DNA from: Alcaligenes faecalis
GTDB taxonomy: Bacteria; Pseudomonadota; Gammaproteobacteria; Burkholderiales; Burkholderiaceae_B
DNA length: 64,000 nt
Direction of reading: 5' to 3'
Assembly: GCF_009497775.1 (NCBI RefSeq)
Contig: NZ_CP031012.1
Span: 1-64,000 of the forward strand
Under the pieces are notes generated by a model. It saw only the letters and a list, made by a program, of their open reading frames with translations, was not told the DNA's origin and searched no databases. Below, piece after piece: positions 55,605 through 63,593 of this stretch. Positions within the stretch are counted from its first letter, which is position 1. The number at the start of each line of letters is the position of its first letter. The position numbers and the translations under genes are program-made.

Positions 55605-57128
55605 TCAGGCCGCGGTGGCGGGCTTGTGCAGGACGGGTGTCAGGTAGGCGATGATGGAAATTATCAGCGCGGCAGTGGCGATCAGGCTGCAGAAGATCAT
55701 CAGGCCCTGGTCCAGACCCAAGTGGTCGGCCAGCCAGCCCAGGCCCAAAATAGGCAGAATGGCGCCCAGATAGCCGGTGATCAGGTAGGTGGACGTCAGA
55801 CCGGCACGTTGATGCGGAGGTGAGACACGCTGCACGATGGACATGCCGCCGTACATGCACAGGCCATGACCAAAGGCGGTCAGCAGCACGCACAGAATGA
55901 ACAGCAGCGAGGAGCTGGCCCACAGATTGATCAGCAAGGCGATACAGGCCAGGGTGAAGGACAGCAGCCCCACAATGACGCTACGCTTGGCGGGCCAGCG
56001 GCGGATCAGCAGTTGGAAGCCCGAGGACAGGAACAGAATGATCCCGATGGAAAAGCCGCTGGTGGCCGGGCCGTGCCAAGGCACCATTTGTGCCATGAAG
56101 CTGGGTGCCAGCGAGGCAAACAGACTGAACATGGCAAAGGCGCAACAGGCAGACAGACAGCCAATCAGATAGGGCCGGCGCAGATGGGTAGCCGGCAGCG
56201 TCAGGCGCGGCATCCAGGTGCGCCAGCTGGTCTTTTGTGGCACAGGCTGCTTGCTGGCAATGGGCTTGATCTGAAACAGGGCATAGATGGCCAGCACGCC
56301 CAGCGCCATGGAGGGGATGTAGCTGGAGAACAGCGGATTCGGGACCCATTGTGCAATCAGGCCGCCTACGACCGGGCCCAGGCCAAAACCAAAGGCCAGC
56401 ATCAGCGAGGTGGTGGCCGCCGCGCGTTGTACGTCTCCGCCCCGGTTGAATTGCCCCAGGCCGATGGAGGCCGAGGTCACAATCATGCTGGAGGCCATCC
56501 CGATCATGATGCGGCTGAACAGGAAGCTGCCCACGTCCCAGGCAAAGGCGGACAGGGTCACGCCGCTGGTTACCAGAATCAGGCCGGTACGCAGCACGGG
56601 CATAAAGCCTTTCATGTCGCTCAGGCGGCCCAGGAACAGCAGGCCCGTCAAACCGGCGGCCATATAGGCTACATACAGCTGGGTGATATGGCTGGCGTTC
56701 AGTTCCCAACGGTCCTGGTACAACGGGTACAAGGGGCTGGCCAAGGCCGTGCCCATCACCCCGATACACATGGCGATACTGATCCACACGTACGGGTCCC
56801 ACTTGCTTTTCTTGCCCGACGGGCGTGCAGCCGCCGGCTTGTCAGCGCCCGCTTGCTGGGCCGGATGGTTCAGATTTTGTTCGACCCGTGCTTTTTGCAG
56901 GGTCTGGGCGGGGGCGCTGGCGTGAAAGTCCTTGCAGCTTTGGGAGTCTCGCCAGCTTTCATGCAGCACCCATTGTCCTGGGGGCTGGTCTTTGCGCAAT
57001 ACATCGAAGCGTAAACAGGCGCTGTTGGCTCGGGCTTGTTCAGCCAGCGAGCCTACATAGGCGTCCTGTGCCTGAGGGTCCAGATCGGTGAAATGGTAGT
57101 TTGTAGTGCGAAAGTACGTATCGCCCAT
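55605..57128 (-). CDS. MFS transporter fused to an N-terminal ABM-like domain
   Basis: This 507-residue protein has an unusual layout. Residues about 1-90 are a soluble module resembling the antibiotic biosynthesis monooxygenase (ABM) fold: Y-HFTDLDPQAQDAYVG, CLRFDVLRKDQPPGQWVLHE, FHASAPAQTL. After a charged linker (about 95-112), about 12 membrane helices of the major facilitator type follow, with GRLSDMKGFMPVLRTGL and FLFSRIMIGMASSMIVTSAS. The MFS half resembles drug/solute exporters. I chose the ATG at 57128 (AAGGA 9 bases upstream); a TTG at 57137 would add three residues. It is monocistronic. Confidence 0.88.
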   Translation of the reverse strand: MGDTYFRTTNYHFTDLDPQAQDAYVGSLAEQARANSACLRFDVLRKDQPPGQWVLHESWRDSQSCKDFHASAPAQTLQKARVEQNLNHPAQQAGADKPAAARPSGKKSKWDPYVWISIAMCIGVMGTALASPLYPLYQDRWELNASHITQLYVAYMAAGLTGLLFLGRLSDMKGFMPVLRTGLILVTSGVTLSAFAWDVGSFLFSRIMIGMASSMIVTSASIGLGQFNRGGDVQRAAATTSLMLAFGFGLGPVVGGLIAQWVPNPLFSSYIPSMALGVLAIYALFQIKPIASKQPVPQKTSWRTWMPRLTLPATHLRRPYLIGCLSACCAFAMFSLFASLAPSFMAQMVPWHGPATSGFSIGIILFLSSGFQLLIRRWPAKRSVIVGLLSFTLACIALLINLWASSSLLFILCVLLTAFGHGLCMYGGMSIVQRVSPPHQRAGLTSTYLITGYLGAILPILGLGWLADHLGLDQGLMIFCSLIATAALIISIIAYLTPVLHKPATAA

Positions 57129-57212
57129 GCGGCGCAATCCTTGACAGCGAAATCATTCGGGACCATCAAGGATACTCTTTCGTGCCTGCACTGACATGGC
57201 AATTCGCTGACA

Positions 57213-57914
57213 CTAGGCTGGCTGGCGTAAATCCAGATGTATATCAGCCACACGCAGGATTTCGGCTTCGTGGTCCGGGTCGCGCCAGGTGTCCTGACAG
57301 GCCATCTGGTGCCAGCGCTGCATGGCAGGCAGTTCCAGTATGCGGTTCATGTAGTCCTGACAGGCCTCGTCCAGCTTCAGACCATAGGTTTGCAGGCGAA
57401 ACACCACGGGGGCGTAAAAGGCATCGACTGCGCTGAATCGCTCTCCGGCCAGGAAAGGGCCACCAAAACGGCTCAAGCCTTCTTGCCAGATGGTTTGCAG
57501 ACGCTCCAGCTCGCCTTGCAGGCGCATGTCGTGCTGATGGTGGTGGGCACGCAGGGCGACGGCAAAGGGGCAAAGATTTCGCAGCGAGGAAAAGTTGGCG
57601 TGCATTTCCGCGCTGGCGCTGCGAGCCCAGGCACGGGCCACGGGGTCAATCGGCCAGACGCCGGGATGCTGTTCAGCCAGGTATTCGGCAATGGCCAGGC
57701 TGTCCCAAATGATTTGCCCATTGGCATGCAGCACGGGTACCTGACCGGCCGGGGCCATTTCGTGAAAAGCCAGGGTGCTGAAGGGAGGGCCGAAATTGAA
57801 CCATCGCACATCAAAGTCCATGCCCAGGTGGCTCATCAGTAGCCAAGGGCGTAGGGACCAGGACGAATAGTGGGGATTGCCCAGGACAAGGGTATAGCGT
57901 TTGGAGGCTTGCAT
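57213..57914 (-). CDS. Glutathione S-transferase family protein
   Basis: This 233-residue protein has a thioredoxin-fold N-terminal domain (LVLGNPHYSSWSLRPWLLMSHLG, PAGQVPVLHANGQIIWDSLAI) with the cis-Pro and the ES/DS glutathione-binding turn. A helical C-terminal domain follows (FLAGERFSAVDAFYAPVVFRL with the N-capping box). The Ser-Ser-Trp-Ser motif is that of zeta/beta-like bacterial GSTs with a serine rather than tyrosine/cysteine catalytic residue. The substrate is unknown. Confidence 0.88.
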   Translation of the reverse strand: MQASKRYTLVLGNPHYSSWSLRPWLLMSHLGMDFDVRWFNFGPPFSTLAFHEMAPAGQVPVLHANGQIIWDSLAIAEYLAEQHPGVWPIDPVARAWARSASAEMHANFSSLRNLCPFAVALRAHHHQHDMRLQGELERLQTIWQEGLSRFGGPFLAGERFSAVDAFYAPVVFRLQTYGLKLDEACQDYMNRILELPAMQRWHQMACQDTWRDPDHEAEILRVADIHLDLRQPA

Positions 57915-58038
57915 GGTGGCACGATTTCACGAAGGTGATAGTGTTTGCACTTTAGTAGGCTTTGTTCTGCTTGGGTAGTACCAGAACTGGCTTGTCGTTT
58001 TGGTATGCTGTTTTTTTTGCGGATTTGGGGAGCGGTGC

Positions 58039-59034
58039 ATGGCGTATGACCTGGAGAAACGGCTGGTGATTGGGTTGGCTTCCAGCGCTTTGTTTGATCT
58101 GAGCCAGTCCCATCAGGTCTTTCTGGAGCAAGGTGAGGCGGCTTATCGCGATTACCAGCTGGCGCGCGAGCACGAGCCCCTGAAGCCAGGTGTGGCCTTT
58201 TCCTTCATCCGGCGCTTGCTGGCCCTGAATGATCTGTCGCCCGACGATCCCTTGGTCGAGGTGGTGCTGCTGTCCCGTAACGATCCCAATACGGGTTTGC
58301 GGGTGATGAATTCCATTCGCCATCATGATCTGGACATTACGCGGGCGGTGTTTTTGCAAGGGGGCGACCCCAGCCCTTATATTCAGCCGCTATCCATCAG
58401 CCTGTTCCTGTCGGCCAATCAGGAGGATGTGCATCGGGCGGTGCAGCAAGGCTATCCCGCAGGTCAGGTGCTGAATTCCTCTTACGAGGATGCTTACGAC
58501 GACCAGCCCATCCGCGTGGCCTTCGACTTTGATGGGGTGATTGCGGACGACGAGTCCGAACGTGTGTATCAGCAGGAAGGCGGCTTGCCGGCTTTTTTCG
58601 AGCATGAAGTGCGTTTGGTGCAAAAACCGCATAATCCGGGCCTGTTACAGGCGTTTTTGCTGAAATTGGCGCATATTCAGGAAGTGGAGCAGCAGCGTCA
58701 GGAGCAGGATGCCAGCTATGTGCCGCGCCTGCGGATTGCGATTGTGACGGCGCGCAATGCCCCGGCTCACGAGCGCGTCATCAATACCATCCGTAGCTGG
58801 GGTATTGAGGTGAATGAGGCTTTCTTTCTGGGCGGCATCGAAAAACGGCGGGTGCTGGAAGTCTTGCAGCCGCATATCTTCTTTGATGACCAGACCACGC
58901 ACCTGATTCCTACCGCGCAGACTTTGCCTTCCGTGCATATTCCGTTTGGAGTGGTGAACCACCCGCCGGTGAAAGCGACGGAGCCGGAGAAAAAGAAAGG
59001 TCGGAAACAGGAGCAGCGGAAATCAAAGCCGTAG
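58039..59034 (+). CDS. 5'-nucleotidase (cytosolic IA-like, HAD-fold)
   Basis: This 331-residue protein resembles the bacterial homologues of cytosolic 5'-nucleotidase IA. The N-terminal part has KRLVIGLASSALFDLS, a segment typical of the family. The HAD-like catalytic motif is AFDFDGVIADDESE, followed by IAIVTARNAPAHERVI and an FFDDQ motif IV. It would dephosphorylate nucleoside monophosphates. A Lys-rich tail (EKKKGRKQEQRKSK) ends the protein. I chose the ATG at 58039 with GGGGAG upstream. It is monocistronic. Confidence 0.88.
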   Translation: MAYDLEKRLVIGLASSALFDLSQSHQVFLEQGEAAYRDYQLAREHEPLKPGVAFSFIRRLLALNDLSPDDPLVEVVLLSRNDPNTGLRVMNSIRHHDLDITRAVFLQGGDPSPYIQPLSISLFLSANQEDVHRAVQQGYPAGQVLNSSYEDAYDDQPIRVAFDFDGVIADDESERVYQQEGGLPAFFEHEVRLVQKPHNPGLLQAFLLKLAHIQEVEQQRQEQDASYVPRLRIAIVTARNAPAHERVINTIRSWGIEVNEAFFLGGIEKRRVLEVLQPHIFFDDQTTHLIPTAQTLPSVHIPFGVVNHPPVKATEPEKKKGRKQEQRKSKP

Positions 59035-59111
59035 ACAGGGTGTGTGATCGGCTGGTGCGGCTGCAGCGGGCTTAGTGCTAAATCCGTTCGGTTCTAAACC
59101 CGCCCAAGACA

Positions 59112-59145
59112 AAGCCGCGTACTGATGCTTGATCAGGCGCGGCTT
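59112..59145. terminator. Long hairpin between convergent genes
   Basis: AAGCCGCG pairs with CGCGGCTT, with an inner CTGAT/ATCAG stem. It sits between the nucleotidase gene and the convergent IclR gene. There is no clear T run. Confidence 0.55.
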
Positions 59146-59167
59146 GGTCCTTGTGGGCACCCAGTCC

Positions 59168-59908
59168 TCAGACTTGTGCCAGAGCGCGGCTAACGGCGCG
59201 TGCAGCGGGTTGGATCAGGCTGGCCAGTGCCTCGGGGTTGATGGCCTCAAAGCGTTCCAGCGTGCCCAGCAAGGTCAGGCTGCCGAAAATCCGTTTGGCA
59301 TCGTCAAAAATAGGCGCGGAAATGCCGCCTATGCCCGGATTGATCTGCTCCTTGGTGATGCAATAGCCTGCACGGCGCAGCTCCTGCATATGGGCGGAGA
59401 AGGCTGGCCATTCCTTGCCCAGGCGCTGTACATAATCAATTTCCTGATTCTTCTCGTACAGACGGCGCAGATGGCGGGTGGGCAGGTAAGCCGTGACGAT
59501 ACGTGCCGTGGAACTGCGGAACATATCCATGGTGCGGCCCCGGCCAAACAGCAGCTCGAAACGCTCCGGCCCGGTTTCCTGATGGGTGGTCAAAATGCGT
59601 TCGCCATATTGCTGGCCAATCAGGACGTCCAGCCCGGTCTGCTCGACCAGCGAGCGCAACAGGGGACGACAGCGGCTGACCAGCGGATCAAATTCGCGGA
59701 TCAGTAAATCCATTTCTATAAACCGGGGCCCGGGAGCGTAGCCTTCTGGGCTGCGGATCAACAGGCCGCTATTGCATAGCTCTTTCAGATAGCGATAGGT
59801 GGTGGCGGGAGGGTAGCTCAGGCGGGTGCAGATGGTCTCCACATCCAGAACCGGCGTGTGTGCACCGTACAAGTCCAGAATTTGCAGCATGCGTCTTAGA
59901 CTATTCAT
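59168..59908 (-). CDS. IclR family transcriptional regulator
   Basis: This 246-residue regulator has an N-terminal winged HTH (LRRMLQILDLYGAHTPVLDVE, LSYPPATTYRYLKELCNSGLL) and the IclR effector domain (GLDVLIGQQYGERILTTHQ, GRGRTMDMFRSSTARIVTAYL and GGISAPIFDDAKRIFGSLTLLG). It is divergent from the sulfatase-Bug operon with about 250 bases between; that operon is its likely target. Confidence 0.9.
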   Translation of the reverse strand: MNSLRRMLQILDLYGAHTPVLDVETICTRLSYPPATTYRYLKELCNSGLLIRSPEGYAPGPRFIEMDLLIREFDPLVSRCRPLLRSLVEQTGLDVLIGQQYGERILTTHQETGPERFELLFGRGRTMDMFRSSTARIVTAYLPTRHLRRLYEKNQEIDYVQRLGKEWPAFSAHMQELRRAGYCITKEQINPGIGGISAPIFDDAKRIFGSLTLLGTLERFEAINPEALASLIQPAARAVSRALAQV

Positions 59909-60130
59909 GTGCCCTCGTAAAAACGGAGTTGTTGGTTCTCTATTCTAACCACGCTCTGGCCTGTCAGTGGCGAGCAACAGCGGGCATGGCTCCGGTCTAC
60001 TGGTTTATACCTAAACCATCAGATTATTCAAAAATTATTCTCAGACTACGGTAATAATCTGGAACATAAGCGGGTCTGTTATGCATTTGCTTACACATGG
60101 CCTACTCCTTTTGTGATGCCGGGTTATACA

Positions 60131-60150
60131 CGGGCCCGGCCCGGTTTTTT
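60131..60150 (+). promoter_or_regulatory. Terminator-like hairpin just before the sulfatase start
   Basis: CGGGC and GCCCG form a GC-rich stem, followed by G and six T, ending 2 bases before the ribosome-binding sequence GAGGCGG. It could act as an attenuator, or be coding if translation starts at 60116. Confidence 0.35.
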
Positions 60151-60160
60151 CGAGGCGGAC

Positions 60161-61756
60161 ATGGATCAGGCTCATCCCAGCCAGGTGTCTTTAGAGATCA
60201 AGAATGTGCTGTTCATCATGTGTGATCAGTTACGTGCGGACCACCTGTCCTGTTATGCCCCTGGCGGTGCATTGAAGACGCCCAATCTGGATCGTCTGGC
60301 CGCCATGGGTGTGCGCTTTGATCGCGCCTATGTGAACTCTGCCGTCTGTGGCCCCTCGCGGGCCTCGTATTACACCGGCCGCTATCCCTTGTCGCACCGG
60401 GTTAGCTGGAACCGCGTCCCTCATCCTATCGACGAGCTGTATCTGGGCGATTATCTGGCCCAGTCCGGGCGAGACTGCCATCTGCTGGGCAAGACTCACC
60501 ACGTGCCGGACCCGGCCGGGGCCAATGCCCGGCGCTTTCAGGTGCAGCCCGAGGGGGCCGAGCGTTTCTGGCAAGGCGGCTTTACCGCGATTGAGCGCTA
60601 CGACGGTCACTTTGAAATGGGCCCGGATAGCGAGTACCGCCAGTATTTGCAGGCTCAGGGTTACGACAGCGAGCGTCCCTGGGAAGACTATGTGATTGGC
60701 AGTCAGGATGCCCAGGGCCAGTTCGCCTCCGGTTGGTACATGCGCAATGCCAGCCTGCCTGCACGAGTGCAGGCGCAGGACTCGGAAACCGCCTACTTCA
60801 CCCAGCGGGCCATGGATTTCATCACGGACAAAGGTGAAGAGCCCTGGGCCCTGCACCTGTCTTTCATCAAACCGCACTGGCCTTACAAAGCGCCCGCGCC
60901 CTACCACGACCGCTTTGGCGCGGAAGATGCCTGTACGCCCTTGCGTGCGGAGCACGAGCGCCAGAATGCACACCCGGTGCACGCGGCCTATCAGCAGCAC
61001 GAAGAGTCACAGTCCTTTGCCCAGGATGAGGTCTGGCGCACGCTCAAGCCTGTCTATATGGGCCTGGTGCAGCAGATTGACGATGAAGTCGGCCGTTTGC
61101 TGAACATGCTGGAGCAGCAGGACCGCCTGAAAGACACCCTGATTATTTTCAGCTCCGATCATGGCGATTTGCTGGGCGATCACTGGCTGGGCGAAAAAGA
61201 GTACTTCTTTGAAAACGCCATTCGCGTTCCGCTGATCGTGGTTGACCCACGGGCCTCAGCGAATGCCACACGTGGCCAAAGCAGCGATGCCTTTGTGGAG
61301 TGCGTGGATGTCACCCCCACGATTCTGGATGCCTTGCACCTGCCTGCCCAGGAACACCGGGTGGAAGGTCGTTCCCTGATTCCCCTTTTGCACGGCCAGT
61401 CCGACTGGGCGCGTGAGTACACCGTGGCCAGCCTGGATTACGCCTATCGGGAAGCCCGCCAGATTCTGGGTCGTGGCGTGGATGAATGCCGGGGCCTGAT
61501 GTTGCGCGATGGCGAGTATAAATACATGCACTGGCAGGGTTACCGGCCACAACTGTTCGATTTGAAGCAAGACCCTGACGAGCTGCACGACCTGGGCGCA
61601 GACCCGGCGTATGCAGCGGTTTGTCGGCGTATGAAAGAAGGCCTGCTGGACTGGCATGACACCCTGAAAGGGCGTGCCAGCGAGAGCTGGGCCGCGGTAG
61701 AGGATCGTACCAATGCGCATGAGCGCATGATGAATATCTTGATTGGACGATGGTAG
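60161..61756 (+). CDS. Sulfatase / phosphonate monoester hydrolase-like enzyme
   Basis: This 531-residue alkaline-phosphatase-superfamily enzyme has a Cys63-type formylglycine site, AVCGPSRASYYTGRYP (CxPSR). Metal residues appear in NVLFIMCDQLRAD and LIIFSSDHGDLLGDH, and substrate-domain features include LGKTHHVPDP and LSFIKPHWPYKAPAPYHD. The overall pattern (FVECVDVTPTILDAL, YKYMHWQGYRPQLFDLKQDPDE) resembles Rhizobium phosphonate monoester hydrolase and related aryl/alkyl sulfatases, so either activity is possible. I chose the ATG at 60161; ATG 60116 and GTG 60113 add a leader without signal-peptide character. It forms an operon with a Bug receptor. Confidence 0.9.
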   Translation: MDQAHPSQVSLEIKNVLFIMCDQLRADHLSCYAPGGALKTPNLDRLAAMGVRFDRAYVNSAVCGPSRASYYTGRYPLSHRVSWNRVPHPIDELYLGDYLAQSGRDCHLLGKTHHVPDPAGANARRFQVQPEGAERFWQGGFTAIERYDGHFEMGPDSEYRQYLQAQGYDSERPWEDYVIGSQDAQGQFASGWYMRNASLPARVQAQDSETAYFTQRAMDFITDKGEEPWALHLSFIKPHWPYKAPAPYHDRFGAEDACTPLRAEHERQNAHPVHAAYQQHEESQSFAQDEVWRTLKPVYMGLVQQIDDEVGRLLNMLEQQDRLKDTLIIFSSDHGDLLGDHWLGEKEYFFENAIRVPLIVVDPRASANATRGQSSDAFVECVDVTPTILDALHLPAQEHRVEGRSLIPLLHGQSDWAREYTVASLDYAYREARQILGRGVDECRGLMLRDGEYKYMHWQGYRPQLFDLKQDPDELHDLGADPAYAAVCRRMKEGLLDWHDTLKGRASESWAAVEDRTNAHERMMNILIGRW

Positions 61757-61819
61757 ATGCGCTGCGGGGGGCTACCAATCGGTGGCGGGCCGCAATCAAT
61801 AACGATAAGGAGTGGACAA

Positions 61820-62803
61820 ATGAAGCAGCTTAAAAATACGACGCTGGCCCTGTTGTTGGCAGGCGTAGGTGCTTTGGCCCCGATGATGGCTCAGGCCGCC
61901 TGGCCGACCACGGATCAGGTTCGTATTGTGGTCCCTTACCCACCCGGCACCGAGCCGGACATTCTGGCCCGCGATCTGGGTGTGCATCTGAACAAGGCCA
62001 CCGGCAAGGTCTTTGTGATCGAGAACCGTCCGGGCGCCAACGCCATTATCGGCACCGACAATATCGCCAAAGCCAAGGGCGACGGTGCTTCCCTGCTGAT
62101 GGTCGATAGCCTGGCAGTCTCCACCAACCCGCTGCTGTACAACAACCTGCCCTACAAATGGGAAAAGGACCTGAAGCCGGTCACAACGGTAGCCGGTGTG
62201 AACCTGTACCTGCTGGTGCGTAATGATTTCCCGGCCAAGGACTACAAGGAATTCATCGCCCAGGCCAAGAAAGCCAATGGCGACACCAATGTGGGCACAG
62301 GCGGCCGTGGACACGTCACGCACCTGGGCATGGGCTTGCTGGCCCGTGAAGAAGGGGTGAATTTCACCTACATCCCGTACAAGGGCATGGCCCCGGCCAC
62401 TAATGCCATTCTGGGCGGTGAGACGGATGCCATGCTGGTCGGCGGTATTCTGGCGTCCCAGCACGTGGATGGCGGCAAAGTGCGCATCCTGGCCGTAGGC
62501 TCGGACAAACGTACCGAATTGCTGCCCAATGTGCCGACCGTGCAGGAAGCAGGCGGCCATGCCAACAGCATTCCAACCACGACGTTTGCGCTGTTTGCCC
62601 CCGGCACCACGCCCGATGACACTGTGAAAGAGATTCAGGAACAGGTCGATGCCGCCCTGAAGACGCCCGAGATGCAGGCCGCCTTCAAGAGCCGGGGTCT
62701 GGCCCAGTTCTTCACCACCCCTGCCCAGACGCTGGAGCGCGTGCAGAACGACTCCAAAGTCTATTCCGAGTTGATTCCTACCTTGGGTATCCAGCCTGAA
62801 TAA
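61820..62803 (+). CDS. Bug/TctC-type periplasmic receptor
   Basis: This 327-residue receptor has a signal peptide ending MAQAAW. The family segments are VRIVVPYPPGTEPDILARDLG, VIENRPGANAIIGTDNIAKAKGDG and FTYIPYKGMAPATNAILGGETD. It lies 63 bases after the sulfatase gene, with AAGGAG upstream, and ends at a strong terminator. It probably captures the sulfatase/hydrolase substrate or product. Confidence 0.92.
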   Translation: MKQLKNTTLALLLAGVGALAPMMAQAAWPTTDQVRIVVPYPPGTEPDILARDLGVHLNKATGKVFVIENRPGANAIIGTDNIAKAKGDGASLLMVDSLAVSTNPLLYNNLPYKWEKDLKPVTTVAGVNLYLLVRNDFPAKDYKEFIAQAKKANGDTNVGTGGRGHVTHLGMGLLAREEGVNFTYIPYKGMAPATNAILGGETDAMLVGGILASQHVDGGKVRILAVGSDKRTELLPNVPTVQEAGGHANSIPTTTFALFAPGTTPDDTVKEIQEQVDAALKTPEMQAAFKSRGLAQFFTTPAQTLERVQNDSKVYSELIPTLGIQPE

Positions 62804-62824
62804 GGCTTTGGTATCCCCCGGCGG

Positions 62825-62870
62825 GCACACCTGCCTGTAGCTGGATCACAGGCGGGTGTGCTGCTTTTTT
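62825..62870 (+). terminator. Terminator of the sulfatase-Bug operon
   Basis: GCACACCTGCCTGT pairs with ACAGGCGGGTGTGC (one G-U pair), followed by TGCTTTTTT. Confidence 0.93.
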
Positions 62871-62882
62871 AAAACCGGCTGC

Positions 62883-62908
62883 GGTTCAAACCAAGCAGGG
62901 TTTGAACC
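62883..62908. repeat. Perfect 10-bp inverted repeat near the MarR gene end
   Basis: GGTTCAAACC and GGTTTGAACC are separated by 6 bases, downstream of the MarR stop on the minus strand. It may help end that transcript. Confidence 0.6.
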
Positions 62909-62934
62909 AATAGTGCGACGGGATTCGCTGCGTT

Positions 62935-63408
62935 TTACTGATCGTTGTAGTCGTGCTGCTCGGAGATCAGGCGCCGCAAGGTGGTCTTGAGGGCATTGAC
63001 GTCCAGTGGTTGCAGGCGCTGCACCACTTCCTGTTCGTGCAGGCGAGCCTTGGCAATCAGACCTGAGATCAGGGTTTGGCCTTCCTCGGTAATGCGCACC
63101 AGCGTGATGCGGCGGTCCACATCGTGGGCCACGCGACGCAGCAAGCCCTGTTTTTCCAGCCGGTCCAGCAAACGGGTCACGGTGGGTTGTTTGGTGGTGG
63201 CAATACGAGCCAGGTGGCCGATGCTGACCTCGCCCGCGCCGGACAGGGTGGACAGGACACGCCATTCGGAAATGGACAAACCGTTGCTCAGCACCACTTC
63301 GTGGAACTCGGCAGAGATCAGCTGGCTGGCCTGGGCCAACAAGGCGGGCAGGTAGTTTTCGACAAAGACGGTGTCGTGTTCGGTGGGGCTCATGGTGCTT
63401 ATTGTCAT
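62935..63408 (-). CDS. MarR family transcriptional regulator
   Basis: This 157-residue winged-helix regulator is of standard length. The HTH is LSISEWRVLSTLSGAGEVSIGH and IATTKQPTVTRLLDRLEKQGLL, with the wing RRITLVRITEEG. An ATG at 63393 would be an alternative start. It is divergent from the indolepyruvate oxidoreductase-like gene with 185 bases between, containing an inverted repeat at 63519-63540, and likely regulates it. Confidence 0.92.
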   Translation of the reverse strand: MTISTMSPTEHDTVFVENYLPALLAQASQLISAEFHEVVLSNGLSISEWRVLSTLSGAGEVSIGHLARIATTKQPTVTRLLDRLEKQGLLRRVAHDVDRRITLVRITEEGQTLISGLIAKARLHEQEVVQRLQPLDVNALKTTLRRLISEQHDYNDQ

Positions 63409-63518
63409 TACAGGCTAATGGGTGCCGCAAGGCGGCAACAGGGCTCACTATAACCAAGCTGTTCGTTTGCGTGTCGCAAATAATTTGCTGACTTTACTAG
63501 GGAAAACCATGAGGATGG

Positions 63519-63540
63519 ATATGTTGAGATATAAACATAT
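63519..63540. promoter_or_regulatory. Inverted repeat ATATGTT-N8-AACATAT
   Basis: The arms lie at 63519-63525 and 63534-63540, 54 bases before the start of the oxidoreductase gene. The AT-rich, symmetric form fits a MarR-type operator. Confidence 0.5.
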
Positions 63541-63593
63541 TCAGATGAAAATAAATACCATGTTCACAATGAGCGGTAAGTAAGGAAAGAAAA

